The position numbers and the translations under genes are program-made. DNA of 64,000 nt from the NCBI GenBank assembly GCA_022824495.1, contig JAJDZU010000011.1, forward strand, positions 1 to 64,000. Direction: 5' to 3'. Below are positions 51,572 through 59,873 of the stretch, piece after piece; the first letter of the stretch is position 1; every line of letters begins with the position of its first letter. Source of the stretch: Chloroflexota bacterium. GTDB lineage: Bacteria; Chloroflexota; UBA11872. The notes under the pieces are model-generated. The model saw nothing but the letters and a program-made list of their open reading frames with translations. It made no database searches and was not told the DNA's origin.

Positions 51572-51775
51572 TTAGGCGGCTGGCGGGTCACGTGGCGGTG
51601 TTCGCTCGGCTTTGACTTCCGCAACGTCGTACCCGAGCGCCCGCATGGCCCGCTCGAACTCGCGCATGTCCGCGCGGGATTCGCGCCAAAGAGCGAGCAT
51701 GAACCCGCCGATAGCGAGTTGCAGCAGACCCAGCGCCACACCGACGCTGATTACGGTGACAACCACTTCCGACAC
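51572..51775 (-). CDS. Small single-helix membrane protein, hypothetical
   Basis: A 67-residue protein with one N-terminal transmembrane helix (VVVTVISVGVALGLLQLAIGGFMLALW) and a charged cytoplasmic-type tail (RESRADMREFERAMRALGYDVAEVKAE). Layout is like the small membrane/coiled-coil protein at 33 kb though shorter. No family recognised. Isolated between coaE and the PhyH gene. Confidence 0.55.
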   Translation of the reverse strand: MSEVVVTVISVGVALGLLQLAIGGFMLALWRESRADMREFERAMRALGYDVAEVKAERTPPRDPPAA

Positions 51776-51864
51776 AACAAGCTCCCTATTCGCTCTCCGC
51801 AGCCTTCAGGGTACGACAGCGAACTGCGGGTCCGACGAGCGGCTCTAATCAGTGGCGCGGCGCG

Positions 51865-52851
51865 TCAGGCGCAGAGTTCGTGGCTGTTGTCCCAGCGGTG
51901 GGCGCGAAGCGGCACCGGGCTGTCCATGAGCCGATGCAACGTGTCCTCCCACGACTGCTTCCAGGCCGCCGCGTCGCGCAGTTCCGACTCGGGGTTCGCG
52001 CGGCTGCGCGCCACCCAACTGGGGAAGTAGGTGCGACCGGTGGACTGGCCGGTGGGGTTGTAGCGCAGGTCGAAGCTCCAGCGGACGTCATCGCTGTGGT
52101 TGGTCAGCGATGCGTGCATGCAGCCCTTGTGCATCAACAGCACGTCGCCCGGGGACATCGGCAACGGCTTGGCTCGTTCCTTGGGAATCAACTGCGTCGG
52201 AATCGTGGTGGCCTTGAGCCCTCGCTCGTTGGGCATCGTGCAGTGCACTTGCAGGCCGTCCCTGTAACTTCCGGGCACGACCATCAGGCAGCCGTTGCGC
52301 TCGGTGGCTTCGGTCAGCGGCAACCAGACCGTGAGCATGTTGGTGTCGTCGGCTTCCTCGTGGACCACGCCGTTGTCCTGGTGCCAGCCGGTGGTCGTGA
52401 CCAGGCCGGTTCCCTCGTTCTTGGTGACGTAGCGTTCCGGCGGCTTGATGCGCACGTGCTGGACCGGATTGGAGGTGATCTCGGGACCGATCAGGGACTC
52501 AACAGCGTCCAGCAAGCGCTCGTTGCGGAGCAGGGAAAAGACGGCCGGTCCAAAGTGGTACTTGGTGTCCGGATTCAGCAGGGCGGTGTTGATCGGAATC
52601 GTGATGTCGAACGGCTGCGGGTCCAGCAGCCCGGCCTCTCGGGTGATGGCGATCGTGCGGCGGTCAAAGGGCAACTCGGCGTAGGTGCTGGAGATTTCGC
52701 CGTCGCGAAACATGCGCTCGGCTTCCCGGTCGAGAATCTCGGCGTACTCGTCCATGACCGGCTGCAGGTCCTCTTTGGGGGACAAGATGCCGCGGGCGAT
52801 GACGTAGCCGTCGCGGTCGAAGTCGGCCAGTTGTTCGGCTGTGAGGTGCAT
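51865..52851 (-). CDS. Phytanoyl-CoA dioxygenase (PhyH) family oxygenase
   Basis: Fe(II)/2-oxoglutarate-dependent oxygenase of 328 residues. The iron-binding HxD is in TGWHQDNGVV, the distal His in KGCMHASLTNHSDDVRW, and the 2-oxoglutarate-binding Arg likely follows in RWSFDLRYNP. The N-terminal FDRDGYVIARGILS is characteristic of PhyH proteins. These enzymes act on lipids, alkaloids, ectoine or nucleosides; this one's substrate is unknown. Alone in its transcription unit. Confidence 0.9.
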   Translation of the reverse strand: MHLTAEQLADFDRDGYVIARGILSPKEDLQPVMDEYAEILDREAERMFRDGEISSTYAELPFDRRTIAITREAGLLDPQPFDITIPINTALLNPDTKYHFGPAVFSLLRNERLLDAVESLIGPEITSNPVQHVRIKPPERYVTKNEGTGLVTTTGWHQDNGVVHEEADDTNMLTVWLPLTEATERNGCLMVVPGSYRDGLQVHCTMPNERGLKATTIPTQLIPKERAKPLPMSPGDVLLMHKGCMHASLTNHSDDVRWSFDLRYNPTGQSTGRTYFPSWVARSRANPESELRDAAAWKQSWEDTLHRLMDSPVPLRAHRWDNSHELCA

Positions 52852-52941
52852 GGCGATATGTCGGGGTCGAAGTTCCCGGAAGTCTAGCCCAAACCGACGG
52901 GCATTTTGCGACTTTGGCCGGGTTTATACGGCACCTTATGA

Positions 52942-53241
52942 CTAGGTTCGGCTGAGGGCCACGAGCAGGATGGCCGCGGCGAATCCACCTACTCCAACGG
53001 CTATCGCCAGGGCGCTGCTAAACAGCAGCACCCCGATGGTCTGTCCGCGCTGCCCGCTGGGGTTCGGCGCGTGCAAGGCCAGGTAGGCGGCGAGGGCCAC
53101 AATCGCAGTCACGAGTATGGCGCCGCCGGCCCGCACGTTCTCGATGAGGAAGTACGTCCCGGCCAGCACGACTCCGAACGCCAGGGCACTGGCCGCCAGC
53201 GTGCGCCACCATTGGATTCTCAGGTTCACGAATTTGAGCAT
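52942..53241 (-). CDS. Small three-helix membrane protein, hypothetical
   Basis: A 99-residue protein with three hydrophobic helices (TLAASALAFGVVLAGTYFLI, AILVTAIVALAAYLAL, GVLLFSSALAIAVGVGGFAAAILLVAL). The ATG at 53241 (MLKFVNLRIQWWRT) gives a natural positive-inside N-terminus; the much longer open frame upstream is a shadow of the divergent TPP enzyme. No family recognised. Confidence 0.6.
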   Translation of the reverse strand: MLKFVNLRIQWWRTLAASALAFGVVLAGTYFLIENVRAGGAILVTAIVALAAYLALHAPNPSGQRGQTIGVLLFSSALAIAVGVGGFAAAILLVALSRT

Positions 53242-53349
53242 ACGGCAGCCAGGGCGTCTCATTCGGCGGCTCCGGTTGCCGTGCGGGGTACGGCGTGTCA
53301 CCGTAGGCGCACCACCGCTCGGACGCGCGTGCGCGGAAGGACGAACGAC

Positions 53350-55008
53350 GTGACTGGCGCCGATGCCCTGGTCCAGATCCTCAAAGCCGAAGGCGTGAAG
53401 CAGGTGTTCTGCTTTCCCTACACGCCGGTCATGGAAGCTATGGCCCGCGCCGACCTCCGCATCCTGCTGACCCGGCAGGAACGAGTGGCCGGCAACATGG
53501 CCGATGGCGTTTCCCGCTCGACGAACGGGCGCGAGATCGGCACCTGGACCGTGCAACAGTCGGCCGGCGTGGAAAACGCGTTTGCCGCGATTGCGCACTC
53601 CTACACGGACTCGACGCCGGTGCTGTTCGTGCCCGGCCACCCCGGCATGCCCAAGACCGGCGTTCCGCCGGCCTTCGAAGGCGTGCGGAATTACCAGGCC
53701 ACCATTCGCCATGGGGCGGTTGTGGGCTCGGCGGCCGAGGTGCCGCAGCGGGCGCGCATGGCGTTCACGGCCCTGCGGTCGGGCCGTCCCGGACCGGTGA
53801 TGTTGGAAATGCCGGTGGAGGTCTGCGCGGAGGAATTCACCGAGCAGCTGGACTATACGCCGATCCGCCCCGCCCGCTCGGCGGCCGATAGCGGCGCCGT
53901 GTCGGAAGCCGCTGACCTGCTGCTACGAGCCGGATCCATCCTCATCTGGGCGGGACAAGGCGTGCTCTACGCCGAGGCTTCAGACGAATTGCAGGAAGTC
54001 GCCGAGTTGCTGGGCGCGCCGGTCATGAGCACTTTGCAGGGCAAGAGCGCTATTCCAGAGACGCACGAACTATCGGCCGGCGTTGGCGCTTATGTGCGTA
54101 CGGCGATGGCCGCCCACTACCTGGAGACGGCGGACACCGTGCTGGTGGTCGGCTCGAGTCTCAGCCGCATGTCGTTCACGCCCGATCTGCCCGAAGGCAA
54201 GACCATCATTCACGCCACCAACGACTCGGTGGACCTGAACAAGAGCTACGAGACGGCGGTTCCCATCCTGGCCGACGCCAAGCTGTTCCTGCGCCAGTTG
54301 GCCGATGAGCTGCGCACGCGCGTTGGCGATGGTCGCGAAGCCCAGCGCCAGCAGACGGCGACGGACATCGCCACGATGAAGCGCAACTGGTTCGCGGACT
54401 ATGCCGCGCACTTCAACGACGACTCGGAGCCGATCAACGCCTACCGCATGCTGCGTGAACTCTGGAGCGTGCTGGACCCGGACACGAGCATGCTGACGCA
54501 CGAGTCCGGCGCGTCGCGCGACATCCAAAGCGTGTTCTACCAGTCGACGGTTCCCCGCAGCTATCTCGGCTGGGGGCAGTCGTCCCAGCTTGGGTTCTCG
54601 ATCGGCCTGGCGATGGGCGCCAAGATCGCCAATCCCGACAAGACGGTCGTCAACGTCATGGGCGATGGGGCGGTGGGCATGACCGGCATGGATTGGGAGA
54701 CGGCGGCGCGGGAGAACCTGCCCATCCTCAGCGTCATCAAGCACGACGCTATTTTCAGCGGCTACGACAAGAACATCCCGGAGTCGATCGAGAAATTCGG
54801 CTCGTCCACGCTGCACGGCGACTACGCTGGCGTGGCCGCGGCGCTGGGATGCCACGCGGAGTCGGTGTCCGCCATCGGCGACCTGCGACCGGCGCTTCTG
54901 CGCGGCTTGCGCGCGGTGAAGGAGGGACAGCCCGCCGTGGTGGATGTCTCCACCGCCGAAACGCGGGAGCTGTCAATGGCGCCAAAGGCCAGGCTGTACG
55001 ACCGGTAG
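53350..55008 (+). CDS. Thiamine-diphosphate-dependent enzyme, acetolactate-synthase-like
   Basis: A 552-residue enzyme with the three-domain layout of acetolactate synthase, glyoxylate carboligase and benzoylformate decarboxylase. The N-terminal domain carries the catalytic Glu in LLTRQERVAGNMADG; the middle domain starts near residue 180; the TPP domain has GDGAVGMTGMDWETAARENLPILSVIKHD. The motif normally ends in NN; here HD stands there, with the Asp a possible metal ligand. The GTG at 53350 fits the domain start. Reaction unknown; no small regulatory subunit gene nearby. Confidence 0.85.
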   Translation: MTGADALVQILKAEGVKQVFCFPYTPVMEAMARADLRILLTRQERVAGNMADGVSRSTNGREIGTWTVQQSAGVENAFAAIAHSYTDSTPVLFVPGHPGMPKTGVPPAFEGVRNYQATIRHGAVVGSAAEVPQRARMAFTALRSGRPGPVMLEMPVEVCAEEFTEQLDYTPIRPARSAADSGAVSEAADLLLRAGSILIWAGQGVLYAEASDELQEVAELLGAPVMSTLQGKSAIPETHELSAGVGAYVRTAMAAHYLETADTVLVVGSSLSRMSFTPDLPEGKTIIHATNDSVDLNKSYETAVPILADAKLFLRQLADELRTRVGDGREAQRQQTATDIATMKRNWFADYAAHFNDDSEPINAYRMLRELWSVLDPDTSMLTHESGASRDIQSVFYQSTVPRSYLGWGQSSQLGFSIGLAMGAKIANPDKTVVNVMGDGAVGMTGMDWETAARENLPILSVIKHDAIFSGYDKNIPESIEKFGSSTLHGDYAGVAAALGCHAESVSAIGDLRPALLRGLRAVKEGQPAVVDVSTAETRELSMAPKARLYDR

Positions 55009-55148
55009 CTCCGAAACGCGGCGCCTGTGACGCTTCCCTAGGGCGGCCGACCGGTTGGGTTTGCGTGGGTGTTTGGCGGGCCGAGCAGGTCTTGGCACCC
55101 TAGACTGCCGACGCCTTATACGCCTGCCTGCCGTCCCGGAGTGCCGCA

Positions 55149-55472
55149 ATGCCTGAAGTCACCGTGATCGCCACCATCCATCCCAAGCCCGGTCATACCG
55201 ACGCGCTGATCCGCAAAATGCAGGACAACGTGCGCAACGTGCACGAGGAGGACGGCTGCCTGCACTACACGTATCACCGGGGCATTGACGATCCCGATGC
55301 CCTGGTTGTGATCGAGCGGTGGGAGTCGGAGGAACACCTGGCCGCCCACGCGGCCGCGCCGCACATGAAGGCGTTTGGCGAACTGGCCGCCGAACACAGG
55401 GCCGCCCCGTCCGAGGTCGTTCGCTACCTCATGGTCGACACCGACGGCGATCCGGAGAAGTCGCACTTCTAG
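55149..55472 (+). CDS. Antibiotic biosynthesis monooxygenase (ABM) domain protein
   Basis: A 107-residue ferredoxin-like-fold protein of the ABM/YgiN group. The pattern VIATIHPKPGHTDALI, EEDGCLHYTYHRGIDDPDALVVIERWESEEHLAAHAAAPHMKAF is standard, with the His near the end of the last helix conserved. Members include quinol monooxygenases and heme-degrading enzymes, as well as proteins without proven activity. It lies 140 bp past the TPP enzyme and converges on a sialidase-like gene. Confidence 0.88.
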   Translation: MPEVTVIATIHPKPGHTDALIRKMQDNVRNVHEEDGCLHYTYHRGIDDPDALVVIERWESEEHLAAHAAAPHMKAFGELAAEHRAAPSEVVRYLMVDTDGDPEKSHF

Positions 55473-55476
55473 CCAG

Positions 55477-55491
55477 CCGAAGCAGCTTCGG
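55477..55491. terminator. Short hairpin between convergent genes
   Basis: CCGAAG and CTTCGG pair around CAG in the 26-bp gap between the convergent ABM and sialidase-like genes. It could serve both directions, but has no T-tract and is short. Confidence 0.3.
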
Positions 55492-55498
55492 GCCGGAT

Positions 55499-56824
55499 TC
55501 AGGTCTGGCTCGTGCCCGTACCTAGCTCCGGGACGGCCATCCCGTCGAGCATCTCGTCGGTGATGAAACGGCCCAGGCCGAACATCTTGCGGTCCGAATA
55601 CCAGAGGGTGCGCTCGCCGTTGTGCTCGGTGAGGCTGGCGTACATGGAGAGCCACGGGCGGTAGAAGGGCGGTACGCCGACGCCGTCCGTATCGAAGAGC
55701 AACAGAGGGTCGCTGAACCAGATCGGTTGGTGCGCTCCGGGGCGGTACTCGCCCACCGAGATGAATTGCGGCCGGCGGGCGCGGGAATTGTCGGTTGGAC
55801 CTCCAGCCCCATATCTCCAACCATCGTGATTCTGGAGGAATTGCAGGTAGCGGCCATCCCGAAGGCGGTAGAGCGGCGTGGGGGACACGGGGTTTTCCAT
55901 CGGCGCACCCCCGTCTGTGTAACGGAGAATCTCCGTGGGACGCCAGGAGTGTCCGTGGTCGTCGGACACCGTGTACCAGATTTGTCCGTTGCGCGTGCGC
56001 ATGACCGTGAACAGGCGGTCGTCCGGCAGCAGTGCGACTGCCGGTTCCTGGCAGAACGACAGGTCCGGCGGCGCGTCCGGATCGGTTGCGATGGGCACTG
56101 AAATCAGCTCGTCGCTGTCCGGCAGCCAGGTGATCCGGAGATCTCTCGGCTCGGGTCCCTCGTCGATGTTGTCGAAGCGCATGAACTGGCAGCGGCATTC
56201 GCTGTTGAAAATCTTGGCCGCGTCGTCCGGCTTGCGAATGACCAGCGGTCGCCCCGCCGCGGAGGAGGACCACTCGGTGTAGCCCACCAGTACGCGGTCG
56301 CGGGCGTCCCGGATCGGCTTCTGCCATACCAGGGCGTTGGTGCCCACACTCGGATCGGGGTGGCTCAGGATGGTTCGCCGGTAGGGAATGTCCACATTGC
56401 CGGGCGTCCAGGTGCGGCCGTCGTCATCGGAGTAGCTGCAGCGCATGAAGCTGGTCGTGTAGTCGGTCCCGACGGCCGTCGCCTTGTTATAGAAGACGTA
56501 AATGCGGCCCGTGCGGCTGATCACGGGAAATCCGAAACACGCGACCTGGCCGAAGTTGGGTCCCGGCTTATCGAACGCGCCGGGCTCGGACCAGGTACGA
56601 CCTCCGTCCTCGCTGCGCGCGTAAAGCACGGTCTGGTCCGAGGCGTCCGACCTGGCGCCGTAGGTCCAGACGGCCAGCAGAGCGCCTCCCGGTGTCACGT
56701 CCACCAACACGTGATCCACGGCCTCGACAAACCGCGGCGGCTGCTTGGGCAGGAACAGGACCAGATCCGGGTTGGTGCGGCGCCAGTCGTCGCTGAAGCA
56801 CTCGTAGTCGCCGGCGACCGGCAT
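55499..56824 (-). CDS. BNR-repeat sialidase-like protein, copy 1
   Basis: A 441-residue six-bladed propeller-type protein. Asp-box (S/T-x-D-x-G-x-T-W) repeats are SEDGGRTWSEP, SDDDGRTWTPG and SDDHGHSWRPT. No signal peptide at the chosen ATG (56824), so it looks cytoplasmic, unlike secreted sialidases. The first Met of the longer frame adds an unconvincing Arg-rich tail. The Arg triad of true exo-sialidases cannot be assigned by eye, so sialic acid cleavage is not claimed. It differs from copies 2 and 3 downstream, lacking their N-terminal PGxGxTLxQ motif. Confidence 0.8.
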   Translation of the reverse strand: MPVAGDYECFSDDWRRTNPDLVLFLPKQPPRFVEAVDHVLVDVTPGGALLAVWTYGARSDASDQTVLYARSEDGGRTWSEPGAFDKPGPNFGQVACFGFPVISRTGRIYVFYNKATAVGTDYTTSFMRCSYSDDDGRTWTPGNVDIPYRRTILSHPDPSVGTNALVWQKPIRDARDRVLVGYTEWSSSAAGRPLVIRKPDDAAKIFNSECRCQFMRFDNIDEGPEPRDLRITWLPDSDELISVPIATDPDAPPDLSFCQEPAVALLPDDRLFTVMRTRNGQIWYTVSDDHGHSWRPTEILRYTDGGAPMENPVSPTPLYRLRDGRYLQFLQNHDGWRYGAGGPTDNSRARRPQFISVGEYRPGAHQPIWFSDPLLLFDTDGVGVPPFYRPWLSMYASLTEHNGERTLWYSDRKMFGLGRFITDEMLDGMAVPELGTGTSQT

Positions 56825-57093
56825 GGGGCGCCTCGCTTGCCATCTCCCCGGACGCAATCCGCCCGGATGCCGGCAGCCTAGATTGTTGCCTCTCCCCAAG
56901 CGAACGGCGTGGGATGAGTGCGTCACCTGAAACATGCGGAGGCGCAAGCGACCTGGATGCTCGTTTCGACTCTGACCTACCCCACCCCTGTCGTGCGTTG
57001 GTCTGGGCCCGATCGCCCATCGGGCCTAAGCGCGTCCGGCGCCCTTCAGCCATCAAGACGCGCCCAAACCTGGTGAGTGAACAATTTATGCTC
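56825..57093. other. Intergenic region between sialidase-like gene and marR
   Basis: No gene seen. It holds the divergent control region; beyond the marR promoter nothing operator-like stands out. A clear palindrome GGGCCCGATCGCCCATCGGGCC (near 57006) can form a hairpin, GGCCCGAT/ATCGGGCC, and might be a regulator site or the terminator of an unseen RNA. Confidence 0.35.
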
Positions 57094-57122
57094 TTGACAA
57101 TGAGTGCTAAGGCAACTACCAT
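57094..57122 (+). promoter_or_regulatory. Predicted sigma-70-type promoter of the MarR gene
   Basis: TTGACA (57094-57099) and TACCAT (57117-57122) are separated by 17 bp, 48 bases before the GTG of the marR-like gene. The -35 is perfect. MarR proteins usually repress their own promoter. Confidence 0.65.
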
Positions 57123-57169
57123 CGTCTCGTTGAGTTGACAGCGAAGGGCGAAGGGGCCCGAGGCGCGTT

Positions 57170-57640
57170 GTGGCGGAAGGGCAGAAGGAACCGATCAGAC
57201 CGTTAGGTCTTGTGGCCAGCACGGTCGTCGCTGCTCACGCAAAGCTGGCGGGAGACGTGCTGGCACCCTTCAAGCTGGTACCAGTGCAGTGGGCCATCCT
57301 CGAGCAATGTGGCGCCACGAAGGGCACCACGGCCACGTTGCTGGCGCGGGTCATTCCAATTGACTCCGCCTCCATCAGCCGCAACGTAGAACGGCTGGTA
57401 CGGCTCGGCCTGCTGCAACGGCAGCGGCTCGAGCGTGACCGTCGCATCGTACGTTTGACACTCACGGACAACGGCCGAGCCATACTCCCGGAAATCATGG
57501 AGCGGATGAAGGTGGTCGACACCACGCTCTTGGCCGGGGTCACGGAGCAAGAACTCGACGGCTTTCTTCGAACTGTGCGCAAGGTCGCGGCCAACGTGGC
57601 ACGCTCCGCCGAGCTAGCCGATCCCGGCGGCCCCGGCTAA
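57170..57640 (+). CDS. MarR-family transcriptional regulator
   Basis: A 156-residue winged-helix regulator. The recognition region is TATLLARVIPIDSASISRNVERLVRLGLLQRQRLERDRRIVRLTLTDNGRAI, where the DRR-type wing (RDRRIV) is diagnostic of MarR. It is preceded by a good promoter and starts with GTG. It stands between the divergent sialidase-like gene and the solute-binding-protein gene, so either or both are plausible targets. Ligand unknown. Confidence 0.9.
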   Translation: MAEGQKEPIRPLGLVASTVVAAHAKLAGDVLAPFKLVPVQWAILEQCGATKGTTATLLARVIPIDSASISRNVERLVRLGLLQRQRLERDRRIVRLTLTDNGRAILPEIMERMKVVDTTLLAGVTEQELDGFLRTVRKVAANVARSAELADPGGPG

Positions 57641-57784
57641 TCCAGGCTGAGCGTCCCAAGACGCTTTGGCCGGTGATCCCGCTCTTGTCCAGCGTCCTTT
57701 GTACGTCAAGGAACATTGGCTGGAGCGTGTCTTGCGCCGGTAGCAGCGCTTCCTGACCCTCCCACGCTGAGGGTATCCCCGGGG

Positions 57785-57879
57785 CGGAGGTGCATGGGAG
57801 TCGAACCCACCTGGAACGCTCACCAGCGCCCCACAACGGTTTTGAAGACCGCGAGGACCACCCGGCCCCGTCCACCTCC
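57785..57879 (-). tRNA. selC: tRNA-Sec (anticodon TCA)
   Basis: Reading the minus strand, the RNA starts GGAGGTG, pairing with CACCTCC at the 3' end, with G as discriminator. Anticodon stem GCGGT/ACCGT closes the loop CTTCAAA with anticodon UCA (57843-57845), which reads UGA. The extra-long variable arm (GGGGCGCT/AGCGTTCC, eight pairs), six-pair D-stem and T-loop TTCGACT are typical of bacterial tRNA-Sec, and size, 95 nt, agrees. CCA is not encoded. The eighth acceptor pair is a G-G mismatch by my fold. With SelD it demonstrates selenocysteine insertion. Confidence 0.95.
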
Positions 57880-58075
57880 GCGTTCACGCTAGCAGGTCTG
57901 GCGGATTTATTCGGGAGGTTGGCGGCACGAGCCGGATCGTGCGTGAACGCGCAACGCTAGCGGAGTGCGCGATGCCCCGGCGAACGCATCAGTGGCCAAT
58001 CCTCGTGCTCTCGATCGGCATCATCGAGTTGTGGCCCAATACATGCCGCCACAGACGCTGTTGGTGCCCAAGCGA

Positions 58076-58104
58076 TTGTCAGCGACGAGCCGTCGAGCTA
58101 GACT
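58076..58104 (+). promoter_or_regulatory. Predicted promoter of the second solute-binding protein gene
   Basis: TTGTCA (58076-58081) and TAGACT (58099-58104), spaced by 17 bp, end 34 bases before the start codon at 58138. Both hexamers deviate by one or two bases from the consensus. Confidence 0.5.
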
Positions 58105-58137
58105 GATTCGTGACAGAATAATCGTAAGACGAAGGGC

Positions 58138-59733
58138 ATGGGCACGATGTCAAGAACGATGACGCGTCGCCGTCTGCTTGCCGGATCTGTGGGTGCCGTT
58201 GGCGCCACCGTAGTGGCGGCCTGTGGCGAAACCCAGGTCGTTGAGGTGGAGAAGATCGTTACCCAGGAGGTGATCAAGGAAGTCCCGGTTGAGAGGATCG
58301 TGACGCAGACGCAAATCAAGGAAGTCCAGGTCGAGAAGATTGTGACGCAGACGCAGATCAAGGAAGTAGCCGTCGACCGGATCGTAACCCAGGTCGTCGA
58401 GAAGATCGTCGAAGCGCCGCCAGAGGCCCGGACGGTGAAGTTCAACTTCGAGACGGACCATACGTCCGGTCCAAGAGGAAAATCGACGCAGTGGGCGATT
58501 GATCGCTACAACCAAATAAAACCGCACACGATCGTCAAGTTCATCGCGCAGCCGGACCAATTCAGCGAGAAGATCAATATCCAGGCGGTGGCGGGCACTC
58601 TTTCCGAGATCAGTCTGTTGAGCGACTCGACGTTTCAACAGTGGGTTGATGCCGGGACGTGGCTTCAGATCAACGATCTCCTGGCCAAGAACCCGGACTT
58701 CACGCCCGACGAATACCATTTCTCAGGTGAGGTGTATACGGACAATAAGGAGTCGCCGGGTCCGCTGCCCTACAACGACACGATGCGGGGACCGCAATAT
58801 GGGATGCCCTACCAGGGCGCCGGCATTGCGGCATTCATTTACAACGTCGATCTCCTGGATGCCGCGGGCGTCCCGGCGCCTGTTGATGGCTGGAGCTACG
58901 ACGACCTGCTCGAGGGCGCCATGAAGGTCCGCGACCAGGAGGCGGGCGTCTGGGGGCTCAATTCAGGCATCCTGGGCATGCAGCACCAGTGCTGGGGCTA
59001 TAACGGGCTCCAGAAATATGTCCTGGGTCCGGAAGGTCACCTAGTCCTGGGCAACTTCCAGGGTGCGGGAAGGGACTCACTGCAGCGAGCCTACGACTAC
59101 ATCTACACCTTCGATGTGCAGTTCAGATCGGAGCAGCGGCAGGAGATCGGCGGCGAGTACGGCAACCCGTTCAATGCCGGGTTGCAGGGCTTCGACCACG
59201 GAAGGGGACGCAGCACGGGCTTCAACCTGACTCGAATCGGAGATCGGTTCCGATGGGCGCAGGCCCCCAAACCGCGCGGGCCGCACCCAATGTCAACGGG
59301 CGACAACGAGTATGTCGATCAGCCACATCTCGTGGCTTCCACGGCCACGCTCACGGGCGTCGAAGAGCAGGTGGTCGATTTCGCGATTTTTATGTCAGGT
59401 CCCGAGGTCCAGGGGCGCAACGGCATTGACCGGGGCTTTTACCCCTGTCGCCGTGGTGTCCAAAACGATCCTGCCGCAGTCGCGCCGCCGCCGGAGCGCA
59501 TGGAGGAGCTGTACTTGATGTACGAGAAGTGCCTGATGCGCCCAGGCGGCATCTACGTACCCGGATCTCCCTCAGGGCGCGGCGAAGTCGAAGGGATGTG
59601 GGTACGGCCCGTTCAGAAGTTATTTGCCGGCGACATTTCGGTCGACGAGACGGTCGAGATCGCCGAGAAGGACGTGAGCGAGCAGATGGCCAAGTACAAG
59701 GCGGATCTGGACGCAGGTCGCGTCAGTCGCTAG
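58138..59733 (+). CDS. Extracellular solute-binding protein with valine-rich coiled stalk
   Basis: Orphan ABC importer binding protein, paralogous to the one at 4.7-6.2 kb. A twin-arginine signal (MTRRRLLAGSVG) leads to lipobox VAAC, so it is Tat-exported and lipid-anchored. Right after the Cys come about 65 residues of repeats (VEKIVTQ, IKEVPVERIVTQTQ, IKEVQVEKIVTQTQ...), likely a coiled or beta stalk raising the domain off the membrane. The binding domain shows TDHTSGPRGKSTQW, RGPQYGMPYQ, GGEYGNPFNAG and EVQGRNGIDRG, all shared with the first paralog. Sialidase-like genes follow, suggesting a glycan-derived ligand, but no permease is present. Confidence 0.88.
   Translation: MGTMSRTMTRRRLLAGSVGAVGATVVAACGETQVVEVEKIVTQEVIKEVPVERIVTQTQIKEVQVEKIVTQTQIKEVAVDRIVTQVVEKIVEAPPEARTVKFNFETDHTSGPRGKSTQWAIDRYNQIKPHTIVKFIAQPDQFSEKINIQAVAGTLSEISLLSDSTFQQWVDAGTWLQINDLLAKNPDFTPDEYHFSGEVYTDNKESPGPLPYNDTMRGPQYGMPYQGAGIAAFIYNVDLLDAAGVPAPVDGWSYDDLLEGAMKVRDQEAGVWGLNSGILGMQHQCWGYNGLQKYVLGPEGHLVLGNFQGAGRDSLQRAYDYIYTFDVQFRSEQRQEIGGEYGNPFNAGLQGFDHGRGRSTGFNLTRIGDRFRWAQAPKPRGPHPMSTGDNEYVDQPHLVASTATLTGVEEQVVDFAIFMSGPEVQGRNGIDRGFYPCRRGVQNDPAAVAPPPERMEELYLMYEKCLMRPGGIYVPGSPSGRGEVEGMWVRPVQKLFAGDISVDETVEIAEKDVSEQMAKYKADLDAGRVSR
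58224..58415 (+). repeat. Imperfect tandem repeat encoding the stalk of the solute-binding protein
   Basis: Four or so imperfect units of 42 bases encode the 14-residue pattern VEKIVTQTQIKEVQ with changes. At DNA level ATCAAGGAAGTC(C/G) and GATCGT(G/T)ACGCAG recur in register. It is protein-coding repetition, not a mobile or regulatory repeat. Confidence 0.8.
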
Positions 59734-59873
59734 CGCACGGCAGGCTGTCGTCGCGGTCCGGCCAATCTCCAGGATGCGCGGGGACCGCGTCGGCGGCCGT
59801 GGCGTTTGCCGGAAGAGCGGACGGACGGCTGGAGCCACTGCATGAACACCCCTCCGAGAAAGCGCGATGCCGG

